DNA from: Methylotenera sp.
GTDB taxonomy: Bacteria; Pseudomonadota; Gammaproteobacteria; Burkholderiales; Methylophilaceae
NCBI RefSeq assembly: GCF_029945535.1
Contig: NZ_JAQSCU010000010.1
Coordinates: 195,290-259,289 of the forward strand
Direction: 5' to 3'
Length of the DNA: 64,000 nucleotides
The position numbers were made by a program, and so were the translations under genes. The notes under the pieces were generated by a model. It ran no database searches, was not told where the DNA came from, and saw nothing but the letters and a program-made list of their open reading frames with translations. Shown in pieces: positions 20,379-27,882 of the stretch (position 1 is its first letter; every line of letters starts with the position of its first letter).

Positions 20379-21083
20379 ATGTTAGACATTCATAAAAATA
20401 GTAGCCGCGGTGCCGCAGACCATGGTTGGTTGCAATCAAACCATTCATTCTCATTCGGACATTACTACAATCCAGAAGCGATGGGATTTGGGCCATTACT
20501 CGTGATTAATGAAGATCGTGTTCAAGCCGGTAAAGGGTTTGGTACTCATGGGCATGAAGATATGGAGATCATCACTTATGTATTAAGCGGCTCTTTAGAG
20601 CATAAAGATAGCATGGGTACTGGCTCAGTCATTCAGTATGGTGACGTGCAAAGAATGACCGCTGGTACTGGTGTGCGCCATAGTGAGTTTAATCACTCAA
20701 GTGTTGAGCGAGTCCATTTTCTACAAATTTGGATTGAGCCGAATGTTAAAGGCATTGCGCCTAGCTATGAAGAGAAACATTTTGATACGGCATCTAAAAT
20801 TGGTCGCTTACGTTTAATTGGTTCGCCAGATGGTAAAGACGGCTCTGTGCTAATTCATCAAGATGCTTATCTCTATGCCTCAATTTTGAATACAGCAGAT
20901 CAAGAAGTACAACATAGCTTAAAAGCAGGCCGTAGCGCTTATGTGCATGTGATTCGTGGGCAGGTTGATGTGAATGGCAATACATTAAAAACGGGTGACG
21001 CCTTAAAAATTAAAGATATATCTTTAATTGCGTTTGCCAATGCAAATGAGGTCGAGTTTCTTTTATTCGACTTACCTTATTAA
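20379..21083 (+). CDS. yhaK: Pirin-family protein (YhaK-like)
   Basis: A 234-residue bicupin. The metal-binding N-terminal cupin has GTHGHEDMEIITYVL near residue 57, preceded by HGWLQSNHSFSFGHYYNP, and AGTGVRHSEFNHSS near 93; these match E. coli YhaK closely. Pirins of this type have quercetinase-like or redox-sensing roles, but the physiological substrate is unclear. The start has a strong Shine-Dalgarno AAGGAG eight bases upstream of the ATG. The divergent LysR gene is its likely regulator. Confidence 0.92.
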   Translation: MLDIHKNSSRGAADHGWLQSNHSFSFGHYYNPEAMGFGPLLVINEDRVQAGKGFGTHGHEDMEIITYVLSGSLEHKDSMGTGSVIQYGDVQRMTAGTGVRHSEFNHSSVERVHFLQIWIEPNVKGIAPSYEEKHFDTASKIGRLRLIGSPDGKDGSVLIHQDAYLYASILNTADQEVQHSLKAGRSAYVHVIRGQVDVNGNTLKTGDALKIKDISLIAFANANEVEFLLFDLPY

Positions 21084-21112
21084 CAATTTTTTTAGAACTT
21101 AAACAGAGTACG

Positions 21113-21235
21113 ATGAAATTAGAAGTTTTTAATTATTGGAACGGCTGTTGTTAGTCCACATGGTGAGACGTTGCTAGGTCGACCATTAACTAAATTAGCA
21201 GATTATTTGGAAAGCAATAAAGCAACATTTGTTTA
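21113..21235 (+). pseudogene. Remnant of a frameshifted, internally deleted gene
   Basis: Directly after the pirin gene. An ATG at 21113 opens MKLEVFNYW and stops after 13 codons. A different frame from 21138 reads GTAVVSPHGETLLGRPLTKL and ends at TAA 21235. The two pieces look like the beginning and end of one protein that has lost its middle and its frame. I could not identify the family. It could also be chance coding similarity. Confidence 0.4.
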
Positions 21236-21249
21236 ATGATTGTTTAATC

Positions 21250-21288
21250 AAAAACCTAGATGCTTTGATGTGTCATCAAAGCATCTAG
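21250..21288 (-). terminator. Terminator overlapping the end of the diguanylate cyclase gene
   Basis: A 15-bp perfect stem CTAGATGCTTTGATG / CATCAAAGCATCTAG with a 3-base loop at 21256-21288, followed on the minus strand by GTTTTTGATT. The stem includes the stop codon of the gene at 21285-22280. Confidence 0.82.
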
Positions 21289-22280
21289 TTCAGCATCGCT
21301 TCTTCAAAGAATTTAGCTTGGTTCTTACCACTATTTTTAGCTTGGTACATTGCCATATCAGCATTAATCACTAATAGCTTTTCGTCTTTACCATGCTGTG
21401 GATAGAGGGCAATACCTATGCTGCAGGTAATGTGTAAATGTGTTTTAGCGACTTTAATCGGCTGGGCTACCGCCTCTACAATTTTGTGGGCGACTAATTT
21501 TACATCTTCAATCTCGTCAACAATCGGTAGTAAAATCACAAACTCATCACCGCCCATACGTGCGACAGTGTCAGACTCACGCACACATGATACTAATTGC
21601 CTTGAGACTTTTTTGAGTACGATGTCACCGGTTTCATGACCGTATAAATCATTGATTTCTTTGAATAGATCTAAGTCAATAAACATGACTGCAAGCATCT
21701 TTTTTTCGCGTTTAGCATAAGATAACGCAAGCTTAAGCCTATCGTTAAATAGTGTGCGATTAGGTACGTTAGCTAAAGCATCAAAATGCGCTAGATTTTC
21801 TAAACGAGTTTCCAGCAGCTTACGTGCTGTAATGTCTGTATGGGTACCAATCATGCGCAACGGCTTGCCATGTTTATCACGCTTAACTATCATGCCCCGC
21901 GACAGCACCCACTTGATGCTTTTATCTTTGCAGATGACTCTATGTTCGTGGATGTATTTTTCTGTCTTACCTGATAAATAGTCACTGACCGCCTGCTCTA
22001 ACGATGCGGCATCATCTGGATGCACGCGGTTATTCCATTCTTTTACGTTGTTATCAACCTCTTCATTATTAAAGCCTAGCATCTCTTTGTAGCGATCAGA
22101 AAAGTGGGCTTTGTCGTTACTAATATCCCAATCCCAAACGCCATCACCAGCGCCTTCTAATGCAAACTTCCAAAGTTCTTCGCTGTTTTTTAATTTAATG
22201 TAGTAAAAGCCGACTGCAATTAAAGGCAGTAGCATGATGATTAAAGCAATATTTAACGGTAATGTTTGACTGAAATTCAT
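21285..22280 (-). CDS. PAS-GGDEF diguanylate cyclase
   Basis: A 331-residue c-di-GMP synthase. One N-terminal transmembrane helix (residues 9-27) is followed by a PAS domain with PAC motif (GAGDGVWDWDISNDKAHFSD near 43; MIGTHTDITARK near 145) and a GGDEF domain with intact RMGGDEFVILL near 242. No EAL domain. Inhibitory-site RxxD is not certain (RESDTVARMGGDEF contains RESD four residues before the region). The signal sensed by the PAS domain is unknown. It ends within a terminator hairpin. Confidence 0.9.
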   Translation of the reverse strand: MNFSQTLPLNIALIIMLLPLIAVGFYYIKLKNSEELWKFALEGAGDGVWDWDISNDKAHFSDRYKEMLGFNNEEVDNNVKEWNNRVHPDDAASLEQAVSDYLSGKTEKYIHEHRVICKDKSIKWVLSRGMIVKRDKHGKPLRMIGTHTDITARKLLETRLENLAHFDALANVPNRTLFNDRLKLALSYAKREKKMLAVMFIDLDLFKEINDLYGHETGDIVLKKVSRQLVSCVRESDTVARMGGDEFVILLPIVDEIEDVKLVAHKIVEAVAQPIKVAKTHLHITCSIGIALYPQHGKDEKLLVINADMAMYQAKNSGKNQAKFFEEAMLN

Positions 22281-22349
22281 TATTATTTTAGTTAATTTAC
22301 ATTTTGCAATTCTCTATACTACATACCAATAATGACTAAATTGAATGAC

Positions 22350-22892
22350 TCACGGCTTGTGCTGCAACAGTTTTAAATCATCAATAATTTGCTGCGAATG
22401 GTTAGAAGTATCCACGCTCGTGTACACCTTAGCAATTTTCCCAGTTGGGCTGATTAAGAAAGTATGACGCTTTGCAATTTTTACAATGTAAAGATTTGTT
22501 AGCGAGTGATAACTGTCTGCCACAGCACCATTAGCATCTATCAATAAAGGGAATGGTAAGTGATACTTCTTAGCGAAATCAGCGTGTGAGTTACTATTAT
22601 CAACACTGACGCCAACAACATTTGCCCCTAATTTTTCAAGCTGCGACATATCATCTCTAAAATGACACGCTTCTTTTGTACAACCTGGCGTGTCATCTTT
22701 GGGGTAAAAATACAGCACTAGATACTTGCCAGCGTAATCAGATAGGTAATGAGTCTGCCCTTGCGCGTCATTTAGCGTAAAGCTAGGTGCATCATCGCCA
22801 ATTTGCAGTGCTCGCCCAGCCACGGCATAACTGCGATACCCAAAAAATGCTAACAACAACACGCCTGTGTAAAAGATTAACTTAAGTGTCAT
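22350..22892 (-). CDS. Peroxiredoxin, BCP/PrxQ type, membrane-anchored or exported
   Basis: A 180-residue thiol peroxidase. The peroxidatic cysteine is in PKDDTPGCTKEACHF near residue 75, and the second Cys five residues on (Cys80) is the usual resolving position of the PrxQ/BCP class. The N-terminus (MTLKLIFYTGVLLLAFFGYR) is a hydrophobic segment not found in cytosolic BCP, so it likely acts in the periplasm or at the membrane. The reductant is unknown. It stands alone upstream of tRNA-Arg. Confidence 0.92.
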   Translation of the reverse strand: MTLKLIFYTGVLLLAFFGYRSYAVAGRALQIGDDAPSFTLNDAQGQTHYLSDYAGKYLVLYFYPKDDTPGCTKEACHFRDDMSQLEKLGANVVGVSVDNSNSHADFAKKYHLPFPLLIDANGAVADSYHSLTNLYIVKIAKRHTFLISPTGKIAKVYTSVDTSNHSQQIIDDLKLLQHKP

Positions 22893-23003
22893 ATATTTGA
22901 TATTAGCTGCTTAATCAGCAATTACTAGGTAATTAACAATAAGTTATGTTAACACTAATACGAGATGGATTGAAATGTGAGAAAATAGCCGAAATTTTGA
23001 TAT

Positions 23004-23079
23004 GCCCCCGTAGCTCAGTGGATAGAGCATCCCCCTCCTAAGGGGAGGGTCACACGTTCGATTCGTGTCGGGGGCACCA
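23004..23079 (+). tRNA. tRNA-Arg (anticodon CCT)
   Basis: A 76-base tRNA with acceptor stem GCCCCCG / CGGGGGC, D-arm GCTCAGTGGATAGAGC, anticodon stem TCCCC-CTCCTAA-GGGGA giving anticodon CCT, and T-arm CACACGTTCGATTCGTGTC, with CCA encoded. tRNA-Arg(CCU) genes are frequent integration sites; the retron begins about 165 bases downstream, but I saw no repeat of the tRNA 3' end beyond it. Confidence 0.97.
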
Positions 23080-23243
23080 ATAATATATATAAACCAATTG
23101 GTTGCTGTTTTTATGTTTTTCTATATTAATTTAAATTTCAGTTAGTGTAGCGATAGTGCGGCCGTTAAATTGTTAATTATCTAATAGTGGTGCTTAGTTT
23201 TGCTGTACTTGGAATTAAGAAATGCGACTCACGCAGCTTTGAA

Positions 23244-24194
23244 TTAACTTAGTATTGATTTGGCTCTGAGCTCAGTAATTTCTTTAAAATATTTTCCTTG
23301 TAGTTTTGTATAGAAGGCACTGTCTACATGAAATGCATAGGCGAGATGCCCCAATAAAGAGTCATGTTCTTCTGTACTTAATGCGCCTTTCCTATAAAGG
23401 CTGAGCAGAAGTCTTATATGATCCTTCTGGTTCCGATGTATTGTAATGTGACCATCATTGCAAATTTTAAGACCAGTAACCGAGGCAGTTCCTCCTGAGC
23501 TGCTGCCAATTTTTGTCTTCGTTGTATTTAAAGCAATATTAGGTGATTTAATAATAGAAATTAAGCTTGTAATTGCTTTCAATAAGATTTGGCTTACACC
23601 TTGCTTATTAGTCGAGAACACCAGATCATCAGCATATCTAGTGTATACCATGTCACCATATTTATCTTTATCACTTACCAAGGCCAACACGGAAGTATCA
23701 AAATCAAACATTACTATGTTACTAATCACTGGGGAGCTTGGATAGCCAACTGCTAAGGTATCTCCATGATAAAAACATGCAAGCCGAATTAGTTCTTGAG
23801 CATCAATATCAAGATCCCAATCTAAATTTTGGTCATTACGCCAATGAATGACTCTAGGTATTAAATCTGAAAATTTTATACTCGGAAAAAAATCTTTAAA
23901 ATCCAGCTTAAGAAAAAATCTGTTTTCTCTATGAAGTTTTGCATTATCTAATATTGATTTTCCATCTCTGTATGCAATAGCTGCGTCATGAACTGCCATT
24001 TTTTCAAAGATATTAATTATTAACCAATACTGTATGGTTTTTAATTTCTTTGAAGGCTGAACTACTATTCTTTGTTTACCATTTCGCTTAGGAATTGCAA
24101 ATCTTTTTACTTGCTGCCGAGCATGAATAAGTGCCGCATTAATCATACTTACAGGCACATCAATATCTCCTGAAATCACTTCTTTAATATTCAT
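23244..24194 (-). CDS. Retron reverse transcriptase
   Basis: A 316-residue RT that would copy part of the msr-msd RNA into branched msDNA. Retron hallmarks are all visible: the NAxxH motif as NAKLH (84-88), catalytic Asp in KLDFKDFFPSI (Asp98), GYPSSPVISN (150-159), catalytic YADD (187-190) and the VTG motif (239-241) used for template RNA recognition. The length is normal for a stand-alone retron RT, and there is no endonuclease or maturase domain as in group II introns. The ATG overlaps the effector stop by 11 bases, so translation is coupled. No terminator was recognised downstream. Confidence 0.95.
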   Translation of the reverse strand: MNIKEVISGDIDVPVSMINAALIHARQQVKRFAIPKRNGKQRIVVQPSKKLKTIQYWLIINIFEKMAVHDAAIAYRDGKSILDNAKLHRENRFFLKLDFKDFFPSIKFSDLIPRVIHWRNDQNLDWDLDIDAQELIRLACFYHGDTLAVGYPSSPVISNIVMFDFDTSVLALVSDKDKYGDMVYTRYADDLVFSTNKQGVSQILLKAITSLISIIKSPNIALNTTKTKIGSSSGGTASVTGLKICNDGHITIHRNQKDHIRLLLSLYRKGALSTEEHDSLLGHLAYAFHVDSAFYTKLQGKYFKEITELRAKSILS

Positions 24195-25101
24195 ATATTC
24201 TCTCAGGGAAATGTTTGAGAGTGTAGTTTCTAAAAGTTGATATTACATTGCTTATGTCAAATTTATACTCATAAAAAGTCTTGCCTCTGTTACTTTTATA
24301 TAGCCCTTTTTCATTTCTTGAAATTGATTCAAAGGCGACCAAGATGGCCAAGTGTTCGCTTAATTTAAAGTCTTCTTTTCCCCCAAATAGTAGTTTTAGT
24401 AACTCAATAATTTCTTTGTGTATTAATGGACCTGCTAAATAAAGCAAGTCATGTACAAACATAGCAGAAAACTTATCAAATTTTTTTGCAGGATTACATG
24501 AATCTAAATCTATAGAAGAAGCCTTAGATTTAATCGGTTCTTTGAGCAACTCATAAAGAGGATTGAAAACCTCGCCTATTGCATCTAAGTTGTGAATTCC
24601 ATCGTCACTCATTTTGTAATAAATTAGATTATCTTTACTGCTAGCGTCTTCAATTGCTTTTAATGGCCCTAAATTTATAAATGACAATGAAGACTTAAAT
24701 TTAGCATCGTTTATTACAATTAACTTACTTCTAAGCTCTGCATGTGAAAACGCCCCAAGTTCTGTGAAGGTACTCGGGCTTTCTAGTACTATGAGTATTT
24801 TGTCAGCAAATCTAGATATTTCATGTTCAATATCAAGTATGTTTGCTTTGTGTCCCTCTTTTTGAAGAGTTGAGAACATTTTCTCTGCTAAGAAGAATTG
24901 AGTGTGAGGTAAGTTTGTCTTTGCGAAGGCCATAATAGCCCTTCTTCGCTCGGAAACTATATGCTCACTCTTGTTAGCGCCACATATAAATATAAATTTG
25001 GATAAATCTTTCGGGAGAAAAACACGAGAATTAATGATTGCTTTTTGAAGAGTTTCAATTCTGGATTTAATTGCACTCTTATTTTTAATTAACTCATACA
25101 T
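24184..25101 (-). CDS. Retron effector: nucleoside-deoxyribosyltransferase-like toxin with C-terminal domain
   Basis: A 305-residue protein. Residues about 35-150 form a nucleoside deoxyribosyltransferase-like fold, with FIFICG (36-41), ESPSTFTELGAF (107-118, holding the presumed catalytic Glu114) and INDAKFKSSLSFINLGP (130-146). These correspond motif by motif to the Ec86 retron effector, which has the equivalent ESPGSFTELGAF and IQDAKFKSKRSFINYGP. Residues about 205-300 probably form a winged-helix-like C-terminal domain, as in type II-A effectors (inference). Characterised relatives act as N-glycosidases on nucleotides or NAD-like substrates. Its ATG is 4 bases beyond the a2 repeat of the ncRNA. 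Confidence 0.9.
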   Translation of the reverse strand: MYELIKNKSAIKSRIETLQKAIINSRVFLPKDLSKFIFICGANKSEHIVSERRRAIMAFAKTNLPHTQFFLAEKMFSTLQKEGHKANILDIEHEISRFADKILIVLESPSTFTELGAFSHAELRSKLIVINDAKFKSSLSFINLGPLKAIEDASSKDNLIYYKMSDDGIHNLDAIGEVFNPLYELLKEPIKSKASSIDLDSCNPAKKFDKFSAMFVHDLLYLAGPLIHKEIIELLKLLFGGKEDFKLSEHLAILVAFESISRNEKGLYKSNRGKTFYEYKFDISNVISTFRNYTLKHFPERIYEY

Positions 25102-25104
25102 AAG

Positions 25105-25251
25105 TGTTGCCTACTAAATGCAAGCGTATCTTCCGTTTTGGAAAGTGCTGACTAGCGGTTCCCGAAACGGAAGATACGCTAGAAAGCTAAAAAATCAAGG
25201 CGGAATGTGACTCACATTCCGATGGGCTTTCGCCCATATAGCTAGGCAACA
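25105..25251 (-). ncRNA. Retron msr-msd non-coding RNA
   Basis: About 147 bases bounded by a 9-bp inverted repeat: a1 TGTTGCCTA (25243-25251) and a2 TAGGCAACA (25105-25113), read on the minus strand. Just after a1 the sequence is CCTAGC, matching the TTAGC context of the branching G in Ec86. The msr holds two hairpins, ATGGGC/GCCCAT (25222-25237) and a 10-bp CGGAATGTGA-type stem (25201-25221). The msd holds one long hairpin with a 15-bp perfect stem, GCGTATCTTCCGTTT paired across 25124-25138 and 25165-25179, extended by further pairing toward a small loop. The exact branching base and msDNA ends need experiment. Confidence 0.92.
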
Positions 25252-25257
25252 AGAAAC

Positions 25258-25286
25258 ATTGTATACCTATAAATTAGGCTATTCAA
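25258..25286 (-). promoter_or_regulatory. Sigma-70 promoter of the retron
   Basis: On the minus strand, -35 TTGAAT (25281-25286) and -10 TACAAT (25258-25263) are separated by exactly 17 bases. A start site about 7 bases further on falls at 25250-25251, the first base of the a1 repeat, which is where a retron RNA should begin. Confidence 0.75.
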
Positions 25287-25427
25287 TGAGTAGGCAGTAT
25301 TAGAGTAAGTCGTGCTAATACATATTTCAATATCACTCTCAATTGGATATTCATTCGAGATGTCTGTTTATCTAATAAAAATAGATTGGTTTCAGAGCGA
25401 TTTTTAGCTGTATGTATTCCTAATTAC

Positions 25428-25922
25428 TCACAAGCTTGTGAATAACCCTTGTTCGGCATTTCCAAGCAGTTTAAGTAAATCAGCTCCTTTCAGAGATAAA
25501 GCAAACCCCAGAACGCCACTGCCAATCACTACGGTTTCATAGTCTTTGACACTGCTATCTACTAAAATTTGAATTGACTCTGGCAGTGCAATTGGTGGAA
25601 CTGCACCAACAACATAGCCTGTGGCTTCTGATACCTCATTAAATTCAGCCATGCGACACTTACGCTCATTCAAATGATTACGTAAGACGCCCCAATCTGC
25701 ACGGCCGCCGCCCGCAACAGCTAGTAAAACAAACTTGTTTGATGCTGTTTTGAATAGCACGCTTTTTACAACAGATTGTGGATCAACGCCTTGCTTCAAC
25801 AGTAACTCTTCAAGATTCCGAACAGGTTTTTTATCCTCGGTTAATGGAATTTCTATCACATCAAAAGCAATGCCTTCATTTTTTAACAGCGCTGTGACAG
25901 GTGAAGTGATAAGGTTGCTCAT
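25428..25922 (-). CDS. YbaK/EbsC-family aminoacyl-tRNA deacylase-like protein
   Basis: A 164-residue single-domain protein of the YbaK/ProX family, which hydrolyses mischarged tRNAs such as Cys-tRNA-Pro or Ala-tRNA-Pro in trans. Visible features: VVKSVLFKTASNKFVLLAVAG with the conserved Lys near residue 54, and GYVVGAVPPIALP near 106, the substrate-pocket GxxxPxG-like region in degenerate form. VIGSGVLGFALSLKGADLLKL is the conserved C-terminal strand-helix. It is a free-standing editing domain. The amino-acid specificity cannot be read from the sequence. Unrelated to the retron apart from position. Confidence 0.85.
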   Translation of the reverse strand: MSNLITSPVTALLKNEGIAFDVIEIPLTEDKKPVRNLEELLLKQGVDPQSVVKSVLFKTASNKFVLLAVAGGGRADWGVLRNHLNERKCRMAEFNEVSEATGYVVGAVPPIALPESIQILVDSSVKDYETVVIGSGVLGFALSLKGADLLKLLGNAEQGLFTSL

Positions 25923-26134
25923 ATCAATCGTCCTAATTTAAATTATCTCAACTATATGATTACTTTTAACCAAGTAATCAAAAGTAGCGTGAAATTAAGA
26001 TTTACATATTGAGTTGATATACATATATCTGACATAAAACTCTGTTAAAGTTATTTTTTCCTTAACGCATTTATTGAAGTTATCCACTTCATTTGCAACA
26101 ACCAAGAAATCAAAAGTTTCTTTAGGAGATTTAA

Positions 26135-26284
26135 ATGACTACATACCAAAACTACCGTAAAGGTCGGTTAAAAATCGCATATTTCGAGTCTAACAAATTC
26201 TTGCGTGCCATATTTACAGCCATATTTGTAACGGCGACATTTATAGTGCCAACTTCTGCGGCAGTAAAATTTCTGTTCTTTTAG
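26135..26284 (+). CDS. Small hypothetical protein, 49 aa, one membrane segment
   Basis: Below the ORF-track length limit. ATG at 26135 preceded by AGGAG with 6-base spacing, a good Shine-Dalgarno. The product begins MTTYQNYRKGRLKIAYFE, a basic polar stretch, and continues with a hydrophobic segment (FLRAIFTAIFVTATFIVP) that could be a signal anchor. It ends at TAG 26284, 98 bases before the DUF3617 gene. I do not recognise the family. Confidence 0.5.
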   Translation: MTTYQNYRKGRLKIAYFESNKFLRAIFTAIFVTATFIVPTSAAVKFLFF

Positions 26285-26382
26285 ATTTTGGGCAATGTCA
26301 GCCTGAAACTCAATTGCGCTGAACTAAACTTGAGTATGCCGCCTCCAAGAAAGTGTATGTCACACATTGTCTAGGAGACTCA

Positions 26383-26907
26383 ATGCACAAAACTCTATTA
26401 GGTTTGACCATAATGGCTTCATTATTAGCGCCTTTAGCAAACGCAGCAGAGACCAATATTCGACCTGGATTATGGCAAATCACCACCACGTCTGATTTGT
26501 TGCTACTGGCACAGCACCTGCCGCTAGACCAAATGCAAAGCATTAAAGATTTAGCCAAAGATTACGGGTTTGAAATGCCTCAAATTGAAAATGGCGCTGT
26601 AGTTTCCCAAGCATGCATTACACAAGAGATGGCGAGCCAAAAAATGCTGCCTAATTTTTATCAACCGCAATTAGGCTGCATCTCTAAGAATGCAACCCGT
26701 AGCGGCAATAACTACAAAGTTGACTTTGTCTGTACCAGCTCCGACCTAAAAGGCAATGGCACTGCGACGGGCGTAATTGCAACGCCTGAGGCTTTTATAG
26801 GTCAAACTAATTTCACTGGTGAAGCTCAAGGCACGCCGGTGAACGAACGGGCTGATATCAACGGTAAGTGGATTAATGCAAGTTGTGGTGCAGTAAAGCC
26901 ATTGTAA
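26383..26907 (+). CDS. DUF3617-family exported protein
   Basis: The start at 26383 (MHKTLLGLT) is preferred over 26353 because it is preceded by TAGGAG and begins a proper signal peptide with cleavage near ANAA-ET at residue 22. It gives 174 residues. The mature start NIRPGLWQITTTSDL is the typical DUF3617 opening (xxPGLWE-like), and three cysteines are conserved in spacing (QACIT, GCISK, FVCTS). The function of DUF3617 periplasmic proteins is unknown. No operon partner except the small ORF upstream. Confidence 0.85.
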   Translation: MHKTLLGLTIMASLLAPLANAAETNIRPGLWQITTTSDLLLLAQHLPLDQMQSIKDLAKDYGFEMPQIENGAVVSQACITQEMASQKMLPNFYQPQLGCISKNATRSGNNYKVDFVCTSSDLKGNGTATGVIATPEAFIGQTNFTGEAQGTPVNERADINGKWINASCGAVKPL

Positions 26908-27014
26908 AATTGGATAACCTACAAGTTCAATCTTTGCCTAGTTTTATCACTATTACTCTTTAATATTAGAATGTTCGGGAGTTTCATGAGGCAAGCTCAT
27001 GAAGTTAAATTGAC

Positions 27015-27647
27015 TTATCTTTCATTCGCTGTCGTTTCATTCACCCAATCTAGCAATGGCTTCCACTGTTCAATATCCTGAGCGACAAGTGAAGGGCGCA
27101 TATCGAATAAGCTGGCACCGAGTTCTGCGGCTGTGGCGTACACCTGTGCGTTACGAAGATAAGTGAGTATTGGAAAGCCTGTTTGCTCCATAAATTCCGC
27201 GAGGGTAGTTGCAGCATTTGTGCGGCTATTGACGCGCATGCCGACTAAAGCTACAAAGGTTTTATTTTTGCGTATGGCTTTTTCTTCTGCGAGTAAATCT
27301 AAAAAATCGGTGGTGGCGCCTATGTCAAAGGCCGATGGTTGTATGGGTACAATGACGCAGTCTGCTTGTTTAACCGCATCTGAAAGTTTTTCTTCACGAA
27401 ATCCCGCCGGGGAGTCAGTAATGATCCAGTCAGGGTCGATTGATGATGGTTTGCTGCGAGGGTTGGAGGTGTGAATGATGGGTAATTCTGCGGGTCTGCG
27501 CTGCACCCAATTGGTCGATGAAAGTTGACGATCTAAATCGGATAGCAGCACTCGCCCACCAATAGAGGCAAAATAACCAGCAAGATTAGTCGCTATGGTC
27601 GTTTTGCCGCTACCACCTTTTGAGTTGGCGATTAAGATATTTCTCAT
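27015..27647 (-). CDS. Orphan ParA-family ATPase
   Basis: A 210-residue P-loop ATPase with the deviant Walker A motif NSKGGSGKTTIATNLA near residue 8, Walker A' LLSDLDRQ near 37 and Walker B-region DWIITDSPAG near 72. It is the short ParA form without an N-terminal DNA-binding domain, as in the McdA/ParC-type positioning ATPases. There is no parB-like gene beside it; the neighbouring 74-residue charged protein at 27883 is divergent from it. It may position a protein cargo instead of DNA, but no cargo is evident. Confidence 0.88.
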   Translation of the reverse strand: MRNILIANSKGGSGKTTIATNLAGYFASIGGRVLLSDLDRQLSSTNWVQRRPAELPIIHTSNPRSKPSSIDPDWIITDSPAGFREEKLSDAVKQADCVIVPIQPSAFDIGATTDFLDLLAEEKAIRKNKTFVALVGMRVNSRTNAATTLAEFMEQTGFPILTYLRNAQVYATAAELGASLFDMRPSLVAQDIEQWKPLLDWVNETTANER

Positions 27648-27882
27648 GCATAAGCTCCAAAATCTTAAAGTTTAGATATCAAATCATACTGCATTTAGCC
27701 TAGTAACGTCTGACTTGTTTGTTTGTAAACAGTACGCCTGGAATCCACACCCAGCCTTTATGATAGGGCTGCGGTGTTTATAGTAAATCTTCATAAATAT
27801 GTCACAAAAGTGGGCTGGTGGTTAATTATACTGCTAGCTTATTGTAGTTATATTTAAGTATTAAAAATCTGGGGAGTGTGAC

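Larger units (their letters stand above)
23244..25286 (-). other. Retron locus, Ec86/type II-A-like (promoter, msr-msd RNA, effector, RT)
   Basis: A complete retron read from right to left: sigma-70 promoter, msr-msd non-coding RNA, nucleoside-deoxyribosyltransferase-like effector, reverse transcriptase. Gene order and motifs match the Ec86 (Eco1) group. In that group the RT and msDNA hold the effector in check, and phage interference with the complex releases an effector that stops growth (abortive infection). The block looks more AT-rich than its neighbours and sits between tRNA-Arg and a YbaK-like gene, which suggests acquisition, but no integrase or att repeats are present. The function is inferred from the family. 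Confidence 0.9.

Noticed and set aside
23092-23110. Terminator after tRNA-Arg (AACCAATTGGTT then TTTTT)
   Set aside because: The stem is only four base pairs with a four-base loop; too weak to list as a feature, though possible.
23244-24194. RT as part of a group II intron or a diversity-generating retroelement
   Set aside because: It lacks maturase and endonuclease domains, no intron RNA or template/variable repeats were seen, and the NAxxH/VTG motifs together with the msr-msd RNA fit a retron.
23080-25427. Integrated island with att sites at tRNA-Arg
   Set aside because: I searched by eye for a second copy of the tRNA 3' end (TTCGATTCGTGTCGGGGGC) before the YbaK gene and found none, and there is no integrase. 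Kept only as a weak possibility.
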